DNA from: Bacteroidetes bacterium RIFCSPLOWO2_12_FULL_35_15
GTDB taxonomy: Bacteria; Bacteroidota; Bacteroidia; 2-12-FULL-35-15
Direction: 5' to 3'
Assembly: GCA_001769385.1 (NCBI GenBank)
Contig: MEPB01000005.1
Location: forward strand, 1 to 63,984
Length of the DNA stretch: 63,984 nt
The position numbers were made by a program, and so were the translations under genes. Of the stretch, positions 33,609 through 41,800 are shown one piece after another (the stretch's first letter is position 1; the number at the start of each line of letters is the position of its first letter). The notes below the pieces were generated by a model, which was given only the letters and a program-made list of their open reading frames with translations, searched no databases and had not been told where the DNA came from.

Positions 33609-35180
33609 TTGAAAAAGAAAGTTGATTTTTTAATTATCGGATCCGGTGTTGCAGGATTAAGTTATGCACTTAAAGTGGCACAGTACGGCTCAGTTTGTAT
33701 GATCACAAAAGCAAACGAAGACGAGAGCAACACAAAATATGCTCAAGGGGGAATAGCTGCTGTGATGTATAGTCCGGATAGTTATGAAAAACATATTAAA
33801 GATACGTTGATCGCAGGAGATGGAATTTGTGATGAAGATGTTGTGCGAATGGTAATAACCGAATCAACCGACCGGATCAAAGAATTAATTGAATGGGGAG
33901 CAAAATTCGATAAAACTAAAAGTGGTGAATATGATCTGGCAAAAGAAGGCGGACACTCTGAACACCGCATCCTGCATCATAAGGATAATACGGGTTTTGA
34001 AATTGAACGCGCTTTGTTAGTAGCTGTTCACAAACATCCTAATATTGAAATTCTTGATCATCATTTTGCAATTGATATTTTAACGCAGCATCATTTAGGT
34101 GAAGAGGTGAATAGTCGCAGGCCGGATATTAAATGTTATGGCGCTTATGTTCTGAATTTAAAAACCAATGTGATAGATACCATTCTTGCAAAAAGTACAT
34201 TGATGGCAACCGGTGGTGCAGGACAAGTATATGGAACCACCACCAATCCAACAATTGCAACAGGTGATGGGGTAGCAATGGTATATCGGGCAAAAGGCAA
34301 AGTTGAAGGAATGGAGTTTTATCAGTTTCATCCAACATCTTTATTCAATCCAGGGGAAAGCCCGTCATTCCTTATCTCCGAGGCTGTTCGAGGTTTCGGT
34401 GGAATTTTAAAAACGATTGATGGGAAAGAGTTCATGCAGAAATACGATGAGCGCAAATCATTGGCGCCACGTGATATTGTTGCCCGTGCAATTGACAACG
34501 AAATGAAAACACGCGGTGATGATTATGTGTATTTGGATTGTCGCCATTTTGATAAAGAAGAAATGATAAAACATTTCCCAAATATTTATGAAAAGTGTTT
34601 GAGTTTAGGAATTGATCTGATGAAAGATTATATTCCTGTTGTGCCTGCAGCGCACTACATGTGCGGTGGAATCAAGGTGGACAAAACCGGAAAAAGCTCT
34701 ATTGATAATTTGTATGCAATTGGAGAGTGTTCCTGTACCGGTTTGCATGGTGCCAATCGGTTAGCATCCAATTCGTTGTTAGAAGCAATTGTTTATGCAC
34801 ATCATGCGGCTAACGAAGCAATGGCTTTAACAAAAACAACAAGTTTCTGTGAGTCGATTCCTGACTGGGATGCAGAAGGAACCCATTATCCCGAAGAAAT
34901 GGTTTTGCTTATACAATCCATGCGTGAAGTACAATCCATTATGACAAATTATGTGGGCATTGTTCGTTCAAACATTCGCTTACAAAGAGCATTTGACAGG
35001 CTGGAAATAATTTATAAAGAGAATGAAGCCTTGTATGAAAAAACTACGATATCTCCCAAATTATGTGAATTGCGCAATTTGATAAATGTAGCATACATCA
35101 TCATTAAACATGCACAAGAGCGTAAAGAGAGCAGGGGCTTGCATTATAATGTGAATTACCCGAGACAAAAAGAATATTAA
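33609..35180 (+). CDS. nadB: L-aspartate oxidase
   Basis: 523 residues. FAD enzyme that oxidises L-aspartate to iminoaspartate for NadA. The start is TTG: the first residues K-K-K-V-D-F-L-I-I-G-S-G-V-A-G-L place the dinucleotide-binding motif where the family expects it, and no ATG is nearby. Family features include K-Y-A-Q-G-G-I-A-A, H-R-I-L-H-H-K-D-N-T-G, M-E-F-Y-Q-F-H-P-T and the late E-S-R-G-L-H-Y-N. It is separate from nadA. Copy 2 of the structured element ends about 50 bp upstream. Confidence 0.95.
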   Translation: MKKKVDFLIIGSGVAGLSYALKVAQYGSVCMITKANEDESNTKYAQGGIAAVMYSPDSYEKHIKDTLIAGDGICDEDVVRMVITESTDRIKELIEWGAKFDKTKSGEYDLAKEGGHSEHRILHHKDNTGFEIERALLVAVHKHPNIEILDHHFAIDILTQHHLGEEVNSRRPDIKCYGAYVLNLKTNVIDTILAKSTLMATGGAGQVYGTTTNPTIATGDGVAMVYRAKGKVEGMEFYQFHPTSLFNPGESPSFLISEAVRGFGGILKTIDGKEFMQKYDERKSLAPRDIVARAIDNEMKTRGDDYVYLDCRHFDKEEMIKHFPNIYEKCLSLGIDLMKDYIPVVPAAHYMCGGIKVDKTGKSSIDNLYAIGECSCTGLHGANRLASNSLLEAIVYAHHAANEAMALTKTTSFCESIPDWDAEGTHYPEEMVLLIQSMREVQSIMTNYVGIVRSNIRLQRAFDRLEIIYKENEALYEKTTISPKLCELRNLINVAYIIIKHAQERKESRGLHYNVNYPRQKEY

Positions 35181-35271
35181 TACCAATGTCAATAAAAAAA
35201 ATAATAAGACAGAGGAAAACAGATTAGCATGCAAGACTACTTGGTTGTAAATTTCCAATAAGACATTATTT

Positions 35272-36570
35272 ATGACAAAACAACTTTTCATTCTGGTACT
35301 GATCATTTTTTTTAAAGCCGGACAAATTTATGGACAGGACTCAGCAAGCGTAAAACCTGTTAATAGAAGTAATGTTACGCTTGAAATTGGTGGTGCAGGA
35401 TTTTTTGGTTCGGTTAACTACGAACATTTGGTGTATTACAATTCCTATAATAAATTACTGCTTAGGGTTGGCGCCACAGTCCCTTACAAAGATTTCGGTA
35501 ATAACTATTTTGAACTGTTTCCGATTGGAATTTATTATTTAAACGGTAATAAACATCATTTAGAGTTAGGTTTGAACAGTTCTGTTATGTATAATAAAGG
35601 TTTTAAATTAGTCGTTATTAGTCCTTCAATTGGTTACAGGTATCAAAATTTCCTATCAAAGTCCATGTCTTTTAGTGTAGCCATTTCTCCAATTATTGAC
35701 ATTGAAAAACACGATAACTTACAAGTAATACCTTGGGCTAAAATAGGAATAGGATATAGTTTTAACAGTAAAAACAGAACAGTAAAACCGAAATCAAATT
35801 ATTCTGATACATTAAATACACGCAAAAGATTTTTCATCGAGTTAGGGACACATTTTTTAACAGGAAAACAACATGAAATTTCGAAATACAGCAATAATGG
35901 TAACGGATCATCTTCTTATTATGACGCAATTGGGTTTCCTATCGATACTTCAGCTTTGTATATAAATTCTTTAGTGGTGAACAGAAGGATGCTTCCAAGT
36001 CTGAGTACAGGAGTATATTTCAATAATCATGAATTTAAGGCAGAATTTGCCTATACGAAAACCAATAGTTTATATGCATATGCAGAAGATTTCGGGAAGG
36101 ATGCACATTTTAAAAGTAAAGAATATTCGTATCTGATTGGTTATGCATATACCGGTTTGCTGAACAGGATAAAAAAGTTAAATCGAGTAAATCTATACAT
36201 AGGTGCAAACTTGCAATTTATACATAAAGACAGAGAATTTTATTATTACCACTTCAACGCAGGAGGAGGCCGCTATGATTCTCAAACCCTGAATTCCACT
36301 GTCACATCTAATCAATTTTCCTTTATTCCGGATGCAGGTATCAGGCTGAATTTTGGCCGATGTATTTATTTAAAATCGGGGGTGCGTTTTAACACACTCT
36401 CATATACTTACGGAAAATTTTCATGGAACTATAAAGTGATTAGTTGGTGGTCGCAGTCCAATACCGAAAGAGAAAACGAAGGCACTTTCACTAAATTATT
36501 AATCACGGGAGAAAGCAGCTATTTCAACGTTGTTGATAATGTTTATTTAAAAATTGGATTTTCGTTTTAG
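35272..36570 (+). CDS. Hypothetical outer-membrane beta-barrel protein
   Basis: 432 residues. Signal peptide (QLFILVLIIFFKAGQIYGQ), then many alternating hydrophobic/aromatic strands ending in a terminal Phe (Y-L-K-I-G-F-S-F), the usual ending of barrel proteins. The first 165 residues resemble a small OmpW-like barrel; after a Lys/Asn-rich linker (TVKPKSNYSDTLNTRKR) a second strand-rich half begins. No enzymatic motif. Function unknown. Confidence 0.65.
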   Translation: MTKQLFILVLIIFFKAGQIYGQDSASVKPVNRSNVTLEIGGAGFFGSVNYEHLVYYNSYNKLLLRVGATVPYKDFGNNYFELFPIGIYYLNGNKHHLELGLNSSVMYNKGFKLVVISPSIGYRYQNFLSKSMSFSVAISPIIDIEKHDNLQVIPWAKIGIGYSFNSKNRTVKPKSNYSDTLNTRKRFFIELGTHFLTGKQHEISKYSNNGNGSSSYYDAIGFPIDTSALYINSLVVNRRMLPSLSTGVYFNNHEFKAEFAYTKTNSLYAYAEDFGKDAHFKSKEYSYLIGYAYTGLLNRIKKLNRVNLYIGANLQFIHKDREFYYYHFNAGGGRYDSQTLNSTVTSNQFSFIPDAGIRLNFGRCIYLKSGVRFNTLSYTYGKFSWNYKVISWWSQSNTERENEGTFTKLLITGESSYFNVVDNVYLKIGFSF

Positions 36571-36604
36571 TGTTATTAAAAATAATGTAAAAAGAGGACA
36601 TATA

Positions 36605-37954
36605 TTACCGAATCTGATAATCGGTAATTACTTGATACCTTCCTCTCGTAACCTCAATCCCATTTCCCAAAGCGTATGCGGTAACTTCGCCTTCATCGTT
36701 ATAAGTTGGTTTAACTTCAACATTGCGTCCGATGATTTTGCTGATTCCTTTTGTAATGATTTGTGCCACATCCCAGCCGCTGAATTTTTTCAATCGTCCG
36801 CTTTTCTTTTCTATGGCAAGTGTCTTTTCATCCAATGTTTTTTCTTTAATTTTTTCTGCGGCCAATTGACGTAAAGAAAGATACTCTGGAGATTTTGTGT
36901 TTTCCTGCAAGATATCATCATTCAAACGGGTGTTTTTCTTATCAATGGGTGCTGGTTGTTTTAACGATTTATTTATCGCGTTATCAGCAATAATTTCTAT
37001 CTTCTTTTTTTCATCATTGTTTTGAGCCACATGTTCTTTCTGTTCTTCTGTAAAATTTGCAGGGTTTAAATTGGAAGAATTGTTTTTCGAATCTGGAACC
37101 GGAGTGTTTTTTTGTTTTTTTATGTTCTTGTTTTTTATGACCACAGCAACATTCTTTTTCGAGTTTTCAATTTTTGTTTCCTGATTGTTTTCTTTAACAA
37201 TGGTGCTTGTGTTGTTGGTGTTGTTTTGAATTTGTTTTTTAGGAAGAACGAGTTCATTCGCAAAATTTTTCTCCTTGTTGTTGCTGTTATACATGTATGA
37301 TAACCCAAATAACAATAATAAGGAAGCAGCAATCGCAACAAAATAAAACAAAGGAATTACTTTTTTTTCTTTGCGTTTTAGTTCTTCTTTATTTTCAAAA
37401 ACAATGGAGGTTTCCGCTATTACTTTTGTATGTTGATACAAATAAAATTCATGTTTCATTTTTGCATCAGAAACTAGTTGTTGATTTAATAATACTGTTT
37501 CTTCCTTTGATAACAATCCTTCCAAAGACGAAATTAGCAAATTATCAGTAGTTATAGCAATGCGTTTTAATTCATTTTTATTTTCGAATTTTATAGAATC
37601 ATCAACAGAAAGTTTTGTTTTCTTGAATAATTCGAGATCGATTAAATAGTGGGGATGTTGTTTTATGAAATTGTTCAGCAGGTCTTTTTCAGTAGCATTT
37701 AATGTGTTTTCAACGGAACGAATAAAATAATCGTCTTTATTCTCAAGAGTGATCTGTTTTTTTAAACTGGATTTATTTTCAAATTCAAAAGAAGAAAAAT
37801 CTTCCAAAACAAAATTCTCAAAACTTTCGAATTCTTCTTTTAATTCAGGATGTTGTTCAACAAATAATAACAAGTCCGCCACCTGTTGAGGTGAAAGATT
37901 TCCTTCGTGGTAATCAAGGAAAAACGCTTCATAGTTATTTTTGTTAATGCTCAT
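36605..37954 (-). CDS. Membrane anti-sigma-factor-like protein with internal repeats
   Basis: 449 residues, encoded downstream of an ECF sigma factor on the same strand. The cytoplasmic N-terminal 200 residues contain three similar helical units, each ending in F-E-N-K-x-x-L-K (about 57-66, 123-130 and 186-193). One TM helix (about 201-219) follows. The outer part is a Lys/Asn-rich linker and a compact C-terminal domain (about 375-449). No zinc-binding HxxxCxxC motif, so it is not a classical ZAS anti-sigma. Confidence 0.7.
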   Translation of the reverse strand: MSINKNNYEAFFLDYHEGNLSPQQVADLLLFVEQHPELKEEFESFENFVLEDFSSFEFENKSSLKKQITLENKDDYFIRSVENTLNATEKDLLNNFIKQHPHYLIDLELFKKTKLSVDDSIKFENKNELKRIAITTDNLLISSLEGLLSKEETVLLNQQLVSDAKMKHEFYLYQHTKVIAETSIVFENKEELKRKEKKVIPLFYFVAIAASLLLLFGLSYMYNSNNKEKNFANELVLPKKQIQNNTNNTSTIVKENNQETKIENSKKNVAVVIKNKNIKKQKNTPVPDSKNNSSNLNPANFTEEQKEHVAQNNDEKKKIEIIADNAINKSLKQPAPIDKKNTRLNDDILQENTKSPEYLSLRQLAAEKIKEKTLDEKTLAIEKKSGRLKKFSGWDVAQIITKGISKIIGRNVEVKPTYNDEGEVTAYALGNGIEVTRGRYQVITDYQIR

Positions 37955-38025
37955 TTTCTTTTTATTCTCCTCTTGAGAGAGACTTTTTAATTCGTTTATT
38001 TATTTTTAATTTTCATTTTAACAAG

Positions 38026-38074
38026 TCTCTCACCTAATGCCCCCTCTCTTGTGGAGAGGGGATAAAGGGGGGTC
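38026..38074. repeat. CTCTCC/GGAGAG hairpin between sigma and anti-sigma genes
   Basis: CTCTCACCTAATGCCCCCTC followed by TTGTGGAGAGGGG and AAAGGGGGG. It overlaps a second inverted repeat, GAGAGACTT (37977-37985) with AAGTCTCTC (38023-38031). It could adjust the ratio of the two proteins by partial termination. Confidence 0.6.
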
Positions 38075-38077
38075 TTT

Positions 38078-38563
38078 TTAAATCACATTTTCCATTGCAC
38101 CGATATAATTCTTCAGAAATGTCCGTGCTCTGAAAATATATACTTTCACTTGTGATTCGTTCAGGCTGGTTATTTCACCTATTTCGGCATAATTATAACC
38201 TTCGTAATCGCGTAATAAAATAACCGAACGTTGTATCTCGGGCAACTTTGTTAATGCTTCATTCAGTATTTCTTTCAGATCGCTGTATTGTCTGTTGTGA
38301 CTTAAGCTGTGCATGTTTGCCTCTGACATATCGCCTTGCTTTTTCTCTCTCCTTATTTTATCGATCATGGTGCGGTAAGCGGTAGTGAACATATACGATT
38401 TTGCATTGGTACTTTCAACATCCGAAACTTTCAACCACAATTTTTCATACGTGTCCTGCACAATGTCACGCGCCTTTTCCGAATCCTTAACATTCTTAAG
38501 GATGAACCGGTAAAGGTTATCAGCATATAGATCAACAGTTTTATTGAATTCCTCGACTGTCAT
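38078..38563 (-). CDS. ECF RNA polymerase sigma factor
   Basis: 161 residues. Region 2 is V-D-L-Y-A-D-N-L-Y-R-F with D-I-V-Q-D-T-Y-E-K-L-W (-10 melting helix). Region 4 is L-P-E-I-Q-R-S-V-I-L-L-R-D-Y-E-G-Y-N-Y-A-E-I-G with a helix-turn-helix (S-L-N-E-S-Q-V-K-V-Y-I-F-R-A-R). It is followed by the membrane protein gene at 36605, its likely anti-sigma factor. The regulated promoters cannot be inferred. Confidence 0.95.
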   Translation of the reverse strand: MTVEEFNKTVDLYADNLYRFILKNVKDSEKARDIVQDTYEKLWLKVSDVESTNAKSYMFTTAYRTMIDKIRREKKQGDMSEANMHSLSHNRQYSDLKEILNEALTKLPEIQRSVILLRDYEGYNYAEIGEITSLNESQVKVYIFRARTFLKNYIGAMENVI

Positions 38564-38698
38564 GGTAGCATTATTTGTGCGATTCTGTGTTAGGACGATT
38601 TAAGAGAAAGTAAAGTTACACAGAATTTTAAATTTTCTCAAAGTCGTAATAGGAGGTGAAAATTTTTTTTGAAAAGAACTAATAATTCTCAAAAAGAT

Positions 38699-39316
38699 TT
38701 ACCGATTAATTGTATAGGTGAATACACCACCGCTCCATCCGTAATCAACTTCAACATAGTTTAAGGAGCCATGAGAGAACACCCGGTATTTTATTTTAAT
38801 ATTAGTGGGGTCGGTAAAACTAACAACGTTATCTATTTCTGCTAAAATACGTGCCGCCTGATCAAAGTTTCCATGTCCATAGGTTCCCCAGGACCAATTA
38901 CCATTTTTTCGAATTACCTTATTTTGTATGTCGCTTGTGATCGTTGTTTGTTTTGTGTCAATAACATCAGGCACCTTCACAGGTTTAAGTGTTGAGTCAG
39001 CGTTTGTGGTATAGGTAAAAACTCCACCAAACCAATCACTGTTCATTTCCACATAATTTTTGTTTCCTCTTGTAAACACGCGGTAAGTGACTCGACCATC
39101 TGTATAGGTCATCACTTCTTTTTCTGCACCGAATAATATTACAGCATCATCAAAACTTCCATGGCCACATGTTCCCCAATCCCAATTATTGTCACTTCTA
39201 ATGGTTCGTTCAAAGCCTGCTTGATTGGAAGTTAGGGGCACAGCAGGTTGTGATACTAAAATTATTGGAGAGTGTAAAAACCCCAGCAGTAATAAAAAAT
39301 ACTTCTTGGCTTTCAT
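38699..39316 (-). CDS. Secreted protein of two tandem Trp-rich repeats
   Basis: 205 residues. The signal peptide ends near V-S-Q. Two copies of a domain of about 68 residues follow (about 38-103 and 134-202). Each has N-x-x-W-x-W-G-T-x-G-H-G-x-F-D at the start, Y-R-V-F-(T/S)-x-G-x-x-N-Y-V-E in the middle and W-x-G-G-V-F-T-Y-T at the end. The domain is not one I can name. Likely periplasmic or extracellular; the symmetry suggests a binding role. Confidence 0.7.
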   Translation of the reverse strand: MKAKKYFLLLLGFLHSPIILVSQPAVPLTSNQAGFERTIRSDNNWDWGTCGHGSFDDAVILFGAEKEVMTYTDGRVTYRVFTRGNKNYVEMNSDWFGGVFTYTTNADSTLKPVKVPDVIDTKQTTITSDIQNKVIRKNGNWSWGTYGHGNFDQAARILAEIDNVVSFTDPTNIKIKYRVFSHGSLNYVEVDYGWSGGVFTYTINR

Positions 39317-39363
39317 TGTTTATTAACTGAAAGCAGGGGAAGGATATTGTTTAAGGAATTAAA

Positions 39364-39723
39364 TAGGGTTCACTCAAAAAGTCCCGTAAAGCAAGCGCAA
39401 ATCAATGGTGCATAATTTTCAGAAAAATTCTATTTTGAAAATGCGCGTGAGGAATGAGCAAACGCGGTGCAGAGTCGGGGTGAACTCCATTTTTTATGAA
39501 GGTCTTGGTGCGAGCTTTAGCCGCGCACATAGACATTCAGAAAAATGGAGAGAGGCGGGGAGGAATCGTTTGCTCTAGATTTTTTGTTTCTTTTTTATCA
39601 TGAAAAAAGAAAAAAGGTGAAAAGAAATTTCATGTTTTTAATAGAAATGTTTGCACCAAATAAAACAAAAAAGGCTTAAATGATCCGACAACATTGCTTT
39701 TCTTAGTGTTAGAGTGAACCCTA
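39364..39723. repeat. Structured dispersed element, copy 3
   Basis: Ends are a 12-bp perfect inverted repeat, TAGGGTTCACTC (39364-39375) and GAGTGAACCCTA (39712-39723). Nested inside are GAGCAAACG/CGTTTGCTC (39456-39464 with 39567-39575), CTCCATTTTT/AAAAATGGAG (39485-39494 with 39541-39550) and hairpin TTTCTTTTTT/AAAAAAGAAA (39587-39596 with 39603-39612). The spacing from the second to the last helix (11 nt, with ATTTTTT) equals that of copy 1. It fills most of the 497-bp gap before aroE. Confidence 0.7.
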
Positions 39724-39813
39724 AATAATAGTTTATCTTATGGTTCTGCAACTGTTAATACCAATTGAAATCTCAAAAAACAGGTCATCAGGAAGTAAAA
39801 AACGATTTAAAAA

Positions 39814-40596
39814 TTATCCTTCATTCCATATCTCCCAAGTTTTTTCTGCTTGCAAATAAAGCATGGAAAGCCCATTGATACAGATAGCGCCCTTTTCTTT
39901 TCCATGCTTTAAAAAATTGGTTTCGGTTGGATTATAAACCAGATCATAAAGCAAATGTTTATCGGTAATAAATTCAAAAGGAATCTCAGGAACTTCATTC
40001 ACGTTGGGAAACATTCCAATGGGAGTGGTATTAATGATCAGATGAAATGCATTAATTACATATTCATTTATTTCTTCATATAAAAAAATATTCGTTCCCG
40101 AATCATGATGTTTGTTTCTGCTTACAAAATAACAATCAATACCAATTTCTTTTAAAACATAGGCAACCGCTTTTGATGCACCACCGGTTCCTAGTATTAA
40201 TGCACGTTGATGATGCGATTCCAGAAAAGGTTTAATGCTTTGCTTGAAACCGAAAACATCCGTGTTATATCCAATTAATTTAAGATTGCTTTCGTCCCCT
40301 TGTCCAACGCTTCTTTTAATTTTTATACAATTAACCGCACCAACCGCTTTTGCTGTTTCATCCAATTCAGTTAAATAGGGGATTATTTTTTCTTTATACG
40401 GAATGGTAACACTTAAACCACCAAGCGAAGAATATTCAGAAATAAGATGTGGAAATTGATTTATATCTTCAATTGGAAATAGCTCATAGGAACAATCTGT
40501 GATGCCTTCTTTTTCAAACTTTTCAGTGAAATATTTTTTCGAAAATGAATGTGTTAATGGATAACCGATAAGGCCGAATAATTTTTTCTGATTCAC
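39814..40596 (-). CDS. aroE: Shikimate dehydrogenase
   Basis: 260 residues. Reduces 3-dehydroshikimate with NADPH in aromatic amino acid synthesis. S-F-S-K (substrate binding, 17-20), T-I-P-Y-K-E with catalytic Lys68, Y-N-T-D (Asp), and the NADP loop G-T-G-G-A-S-K-A are all present. The length is slightly short but usual for Bacteroidota AroE. Confidence 0.95.
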   Translation of the reverse strand: MNQKKLFGLIGYPLTHSFSKKYFTEKFEKEGITDCSYELFPIEDINQFPHLISEYSSLGGLSVTIPYKEKIIPYLTELDETAKAVGAVNCIKIKRSVGQGDESNLKLIGYNTDVFGFKQSIKPFLESHHQRALILGTGGASKAVAYVLKEIGIDCYFVSRNKHHDSGTNIFLYEEINEYVINAFHLIINTTPIGMFPNVNEVPEIPFEFITDKHLLYDLVYNPTETNFLKHGKEKGAICINGLSMLYLQAEKTWEIWNEG

Positions 40597-40611
40597 ATTT
40601 TAGATTATTTG

Positions 40612-40699
40612 GGTTACGAATAAGCGAATCAAAACGAATTTACGAAAAAACGAAAAAATAAAATTTAGTAAATTAGTAATCATTCGTTTATTAGTAACC
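40612..40699. repeat. Palindromic element of the TTACGAATAAACGAATG family
   Basis: The two ends (GGTTACGAATAAGCGAATCA at 40612-40631 and the complement-like sequence at 40680-40699) pair at 16 to 17 of 20 positions. The same motif occurs in the array at 14044-14554 and at about 50143. Confidence 0.5.
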
Positions 40700-40705
40700 G
40701 ATAGT

Positions 40706-41347
40706 TTAATTCGTTTTTTGCTTATTCATTTTTGCTTTAACTATCTGAAGAAGGATAGGAAGGACAGAAATAAAAATTATCAATAATGCTACGATCTCAA
40801 TATTTTTGCGGATCCATGGAATTTCACCTAAAAAATATCCGGCAAAAGTTAAACTGAATATCCACACTGCTCCACCCAGAATATCAAATGAAAGAAACTT
40901 TTTGTAATTCATTTCTGCAATGCCTGCTACAAAAGGTGAAAAAGTTCTGACGATTGGAACAAAGCGCGCCATGATTATAGTTTTTGGTCCATACTTTTCG
41001 AAGAAGGTATGCGTCTTATCTAAATACTCCTGTTTTACCAGTTTTTTGCCTCTTAATTTTATATGTAAAACACGCAATCCAATTTTTCTACCGATCCAGT
41101 AATTTGTATTATCTCCAATTACGGCAGCAATAAAAAGCAATGTGGTTAAAAATGCCATATTCAAATAACCAAGACGGGCAAATAAACCGGCAGTAAATAA
41201 GAGCGAATCACCCGGTAAAAAAGGCATAATAACCACTCCTGTTTCTATAAAAATTACCAGAAATAAAATAATGTAAACGGCATCATTATAATTTAGAAAA
41301 AGCCATTCAAAATCCAGGTGTAAAATATGTTTAAAGAGTTCGATCAT
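40706..41347 (-). CDS. DedA-family inner-membrane protein
   Basis: 213 residues. Helices and the motifs E-T-G-V-V-I-M-P-F-L-P-G-D-S (about 35-48) and F-x-K-Y-G-P-K-T-I-I-M-A-R-F-V-P-x-V-R-T (about 115-135) define the DedA (SNARE-associated, PF09335) family. Members act as lipid flippases, notably for undecaprenyl phosphate or phosphatidylethanolamine. The conserved acidic and arginine residues are present. Confidence 0.93.
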   Translation of the reverse strand: MIELFKHILHLDFEWLFLNYNDAVYIILFLVIFIETGVVIMPFLPGDSLLFTAGLFARLGYLNMAFLTTLLFIAAVIGDNTNYWIGRKIGLRVLHIKLRGKKLVKQEYLDKTHTFFEKYGPKTIIMARFVPIVRTFSPFVAGIAEMNYKKFLSFDILGGAVWIFSLTFAGYFLGEIPWIRKNIEIVALLIIFISVLPILLQIVKAKMNKQKTN

Positions 41348-41442
41348 TTCTTTATTAGGTTAAAATGTAAATTGAGGATTTATAAAAATAGAAAAGTTTT
41401 CTGCCTGGGATTTAAATAAATACAATTAATGTAATCCATTAA

Positions 41443-41763
41443 TTAATACTTAGTTACAGAAGGGTCAATTTCATTCGACCAAGAAATGATTCCACCAACC
41501 AGGTTATAAACATTTGTATAACCTTCGGCAACTAATATCTGGCAAACTGCTCCGGAACGGGCTCCGGTGCGGCAATAAAATATCACTTGTTTAGTTTTTG
41601 AAATCTTGTCAAGGTTATCCATGACCTCACCCATCGGAATTAATTCGCCACCAATAGAACAGAGTTCTAACTCATGCTCTTCCCGAACATCAATTAATTG
41701 AATATCTTCTTTTTTATCAATTAATTTTTTTAATTCTAACGCGTTTATCTCTTTCATTTTCAA
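41443..41763 (-). CDS. Single-domain rhodanese
   Basis: 106 residues. I-D-V-R-E-x-x-E (24-31) and the active-site loop Y-C-R-T-G-A-R-S with catalytic Cys64 define a rhodanese. No signal peptide, so cytosolic sulfur transfer is likely. It is 37 bp downstream of the phosphosulfolactate synthase gene on the same strand, so the two may form a sulfur-related unit. Confidence 0.9.
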   Translation of the reverse strand: MKMKEINALELKKLIDKKEDIQLIDVREEHELELCSIGGELIPMGEVMDNLDKISKTKQVIFYCRTGARSGAVCQILVAEGYTNVYNLVGGIISWSNEIDPSVTKY

Positions 41764-41800
41764 GTATTTAATGTTTTTACTTAAATATAAAGTTTAAATC

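Noticed and set aside
36554-36874. 106-codon plus-strand frame after the beta-barrel gene
   Set aside because: Antisense to the anti-sigma gene C-terminus; Phe/Cys-rich product with no domain features.
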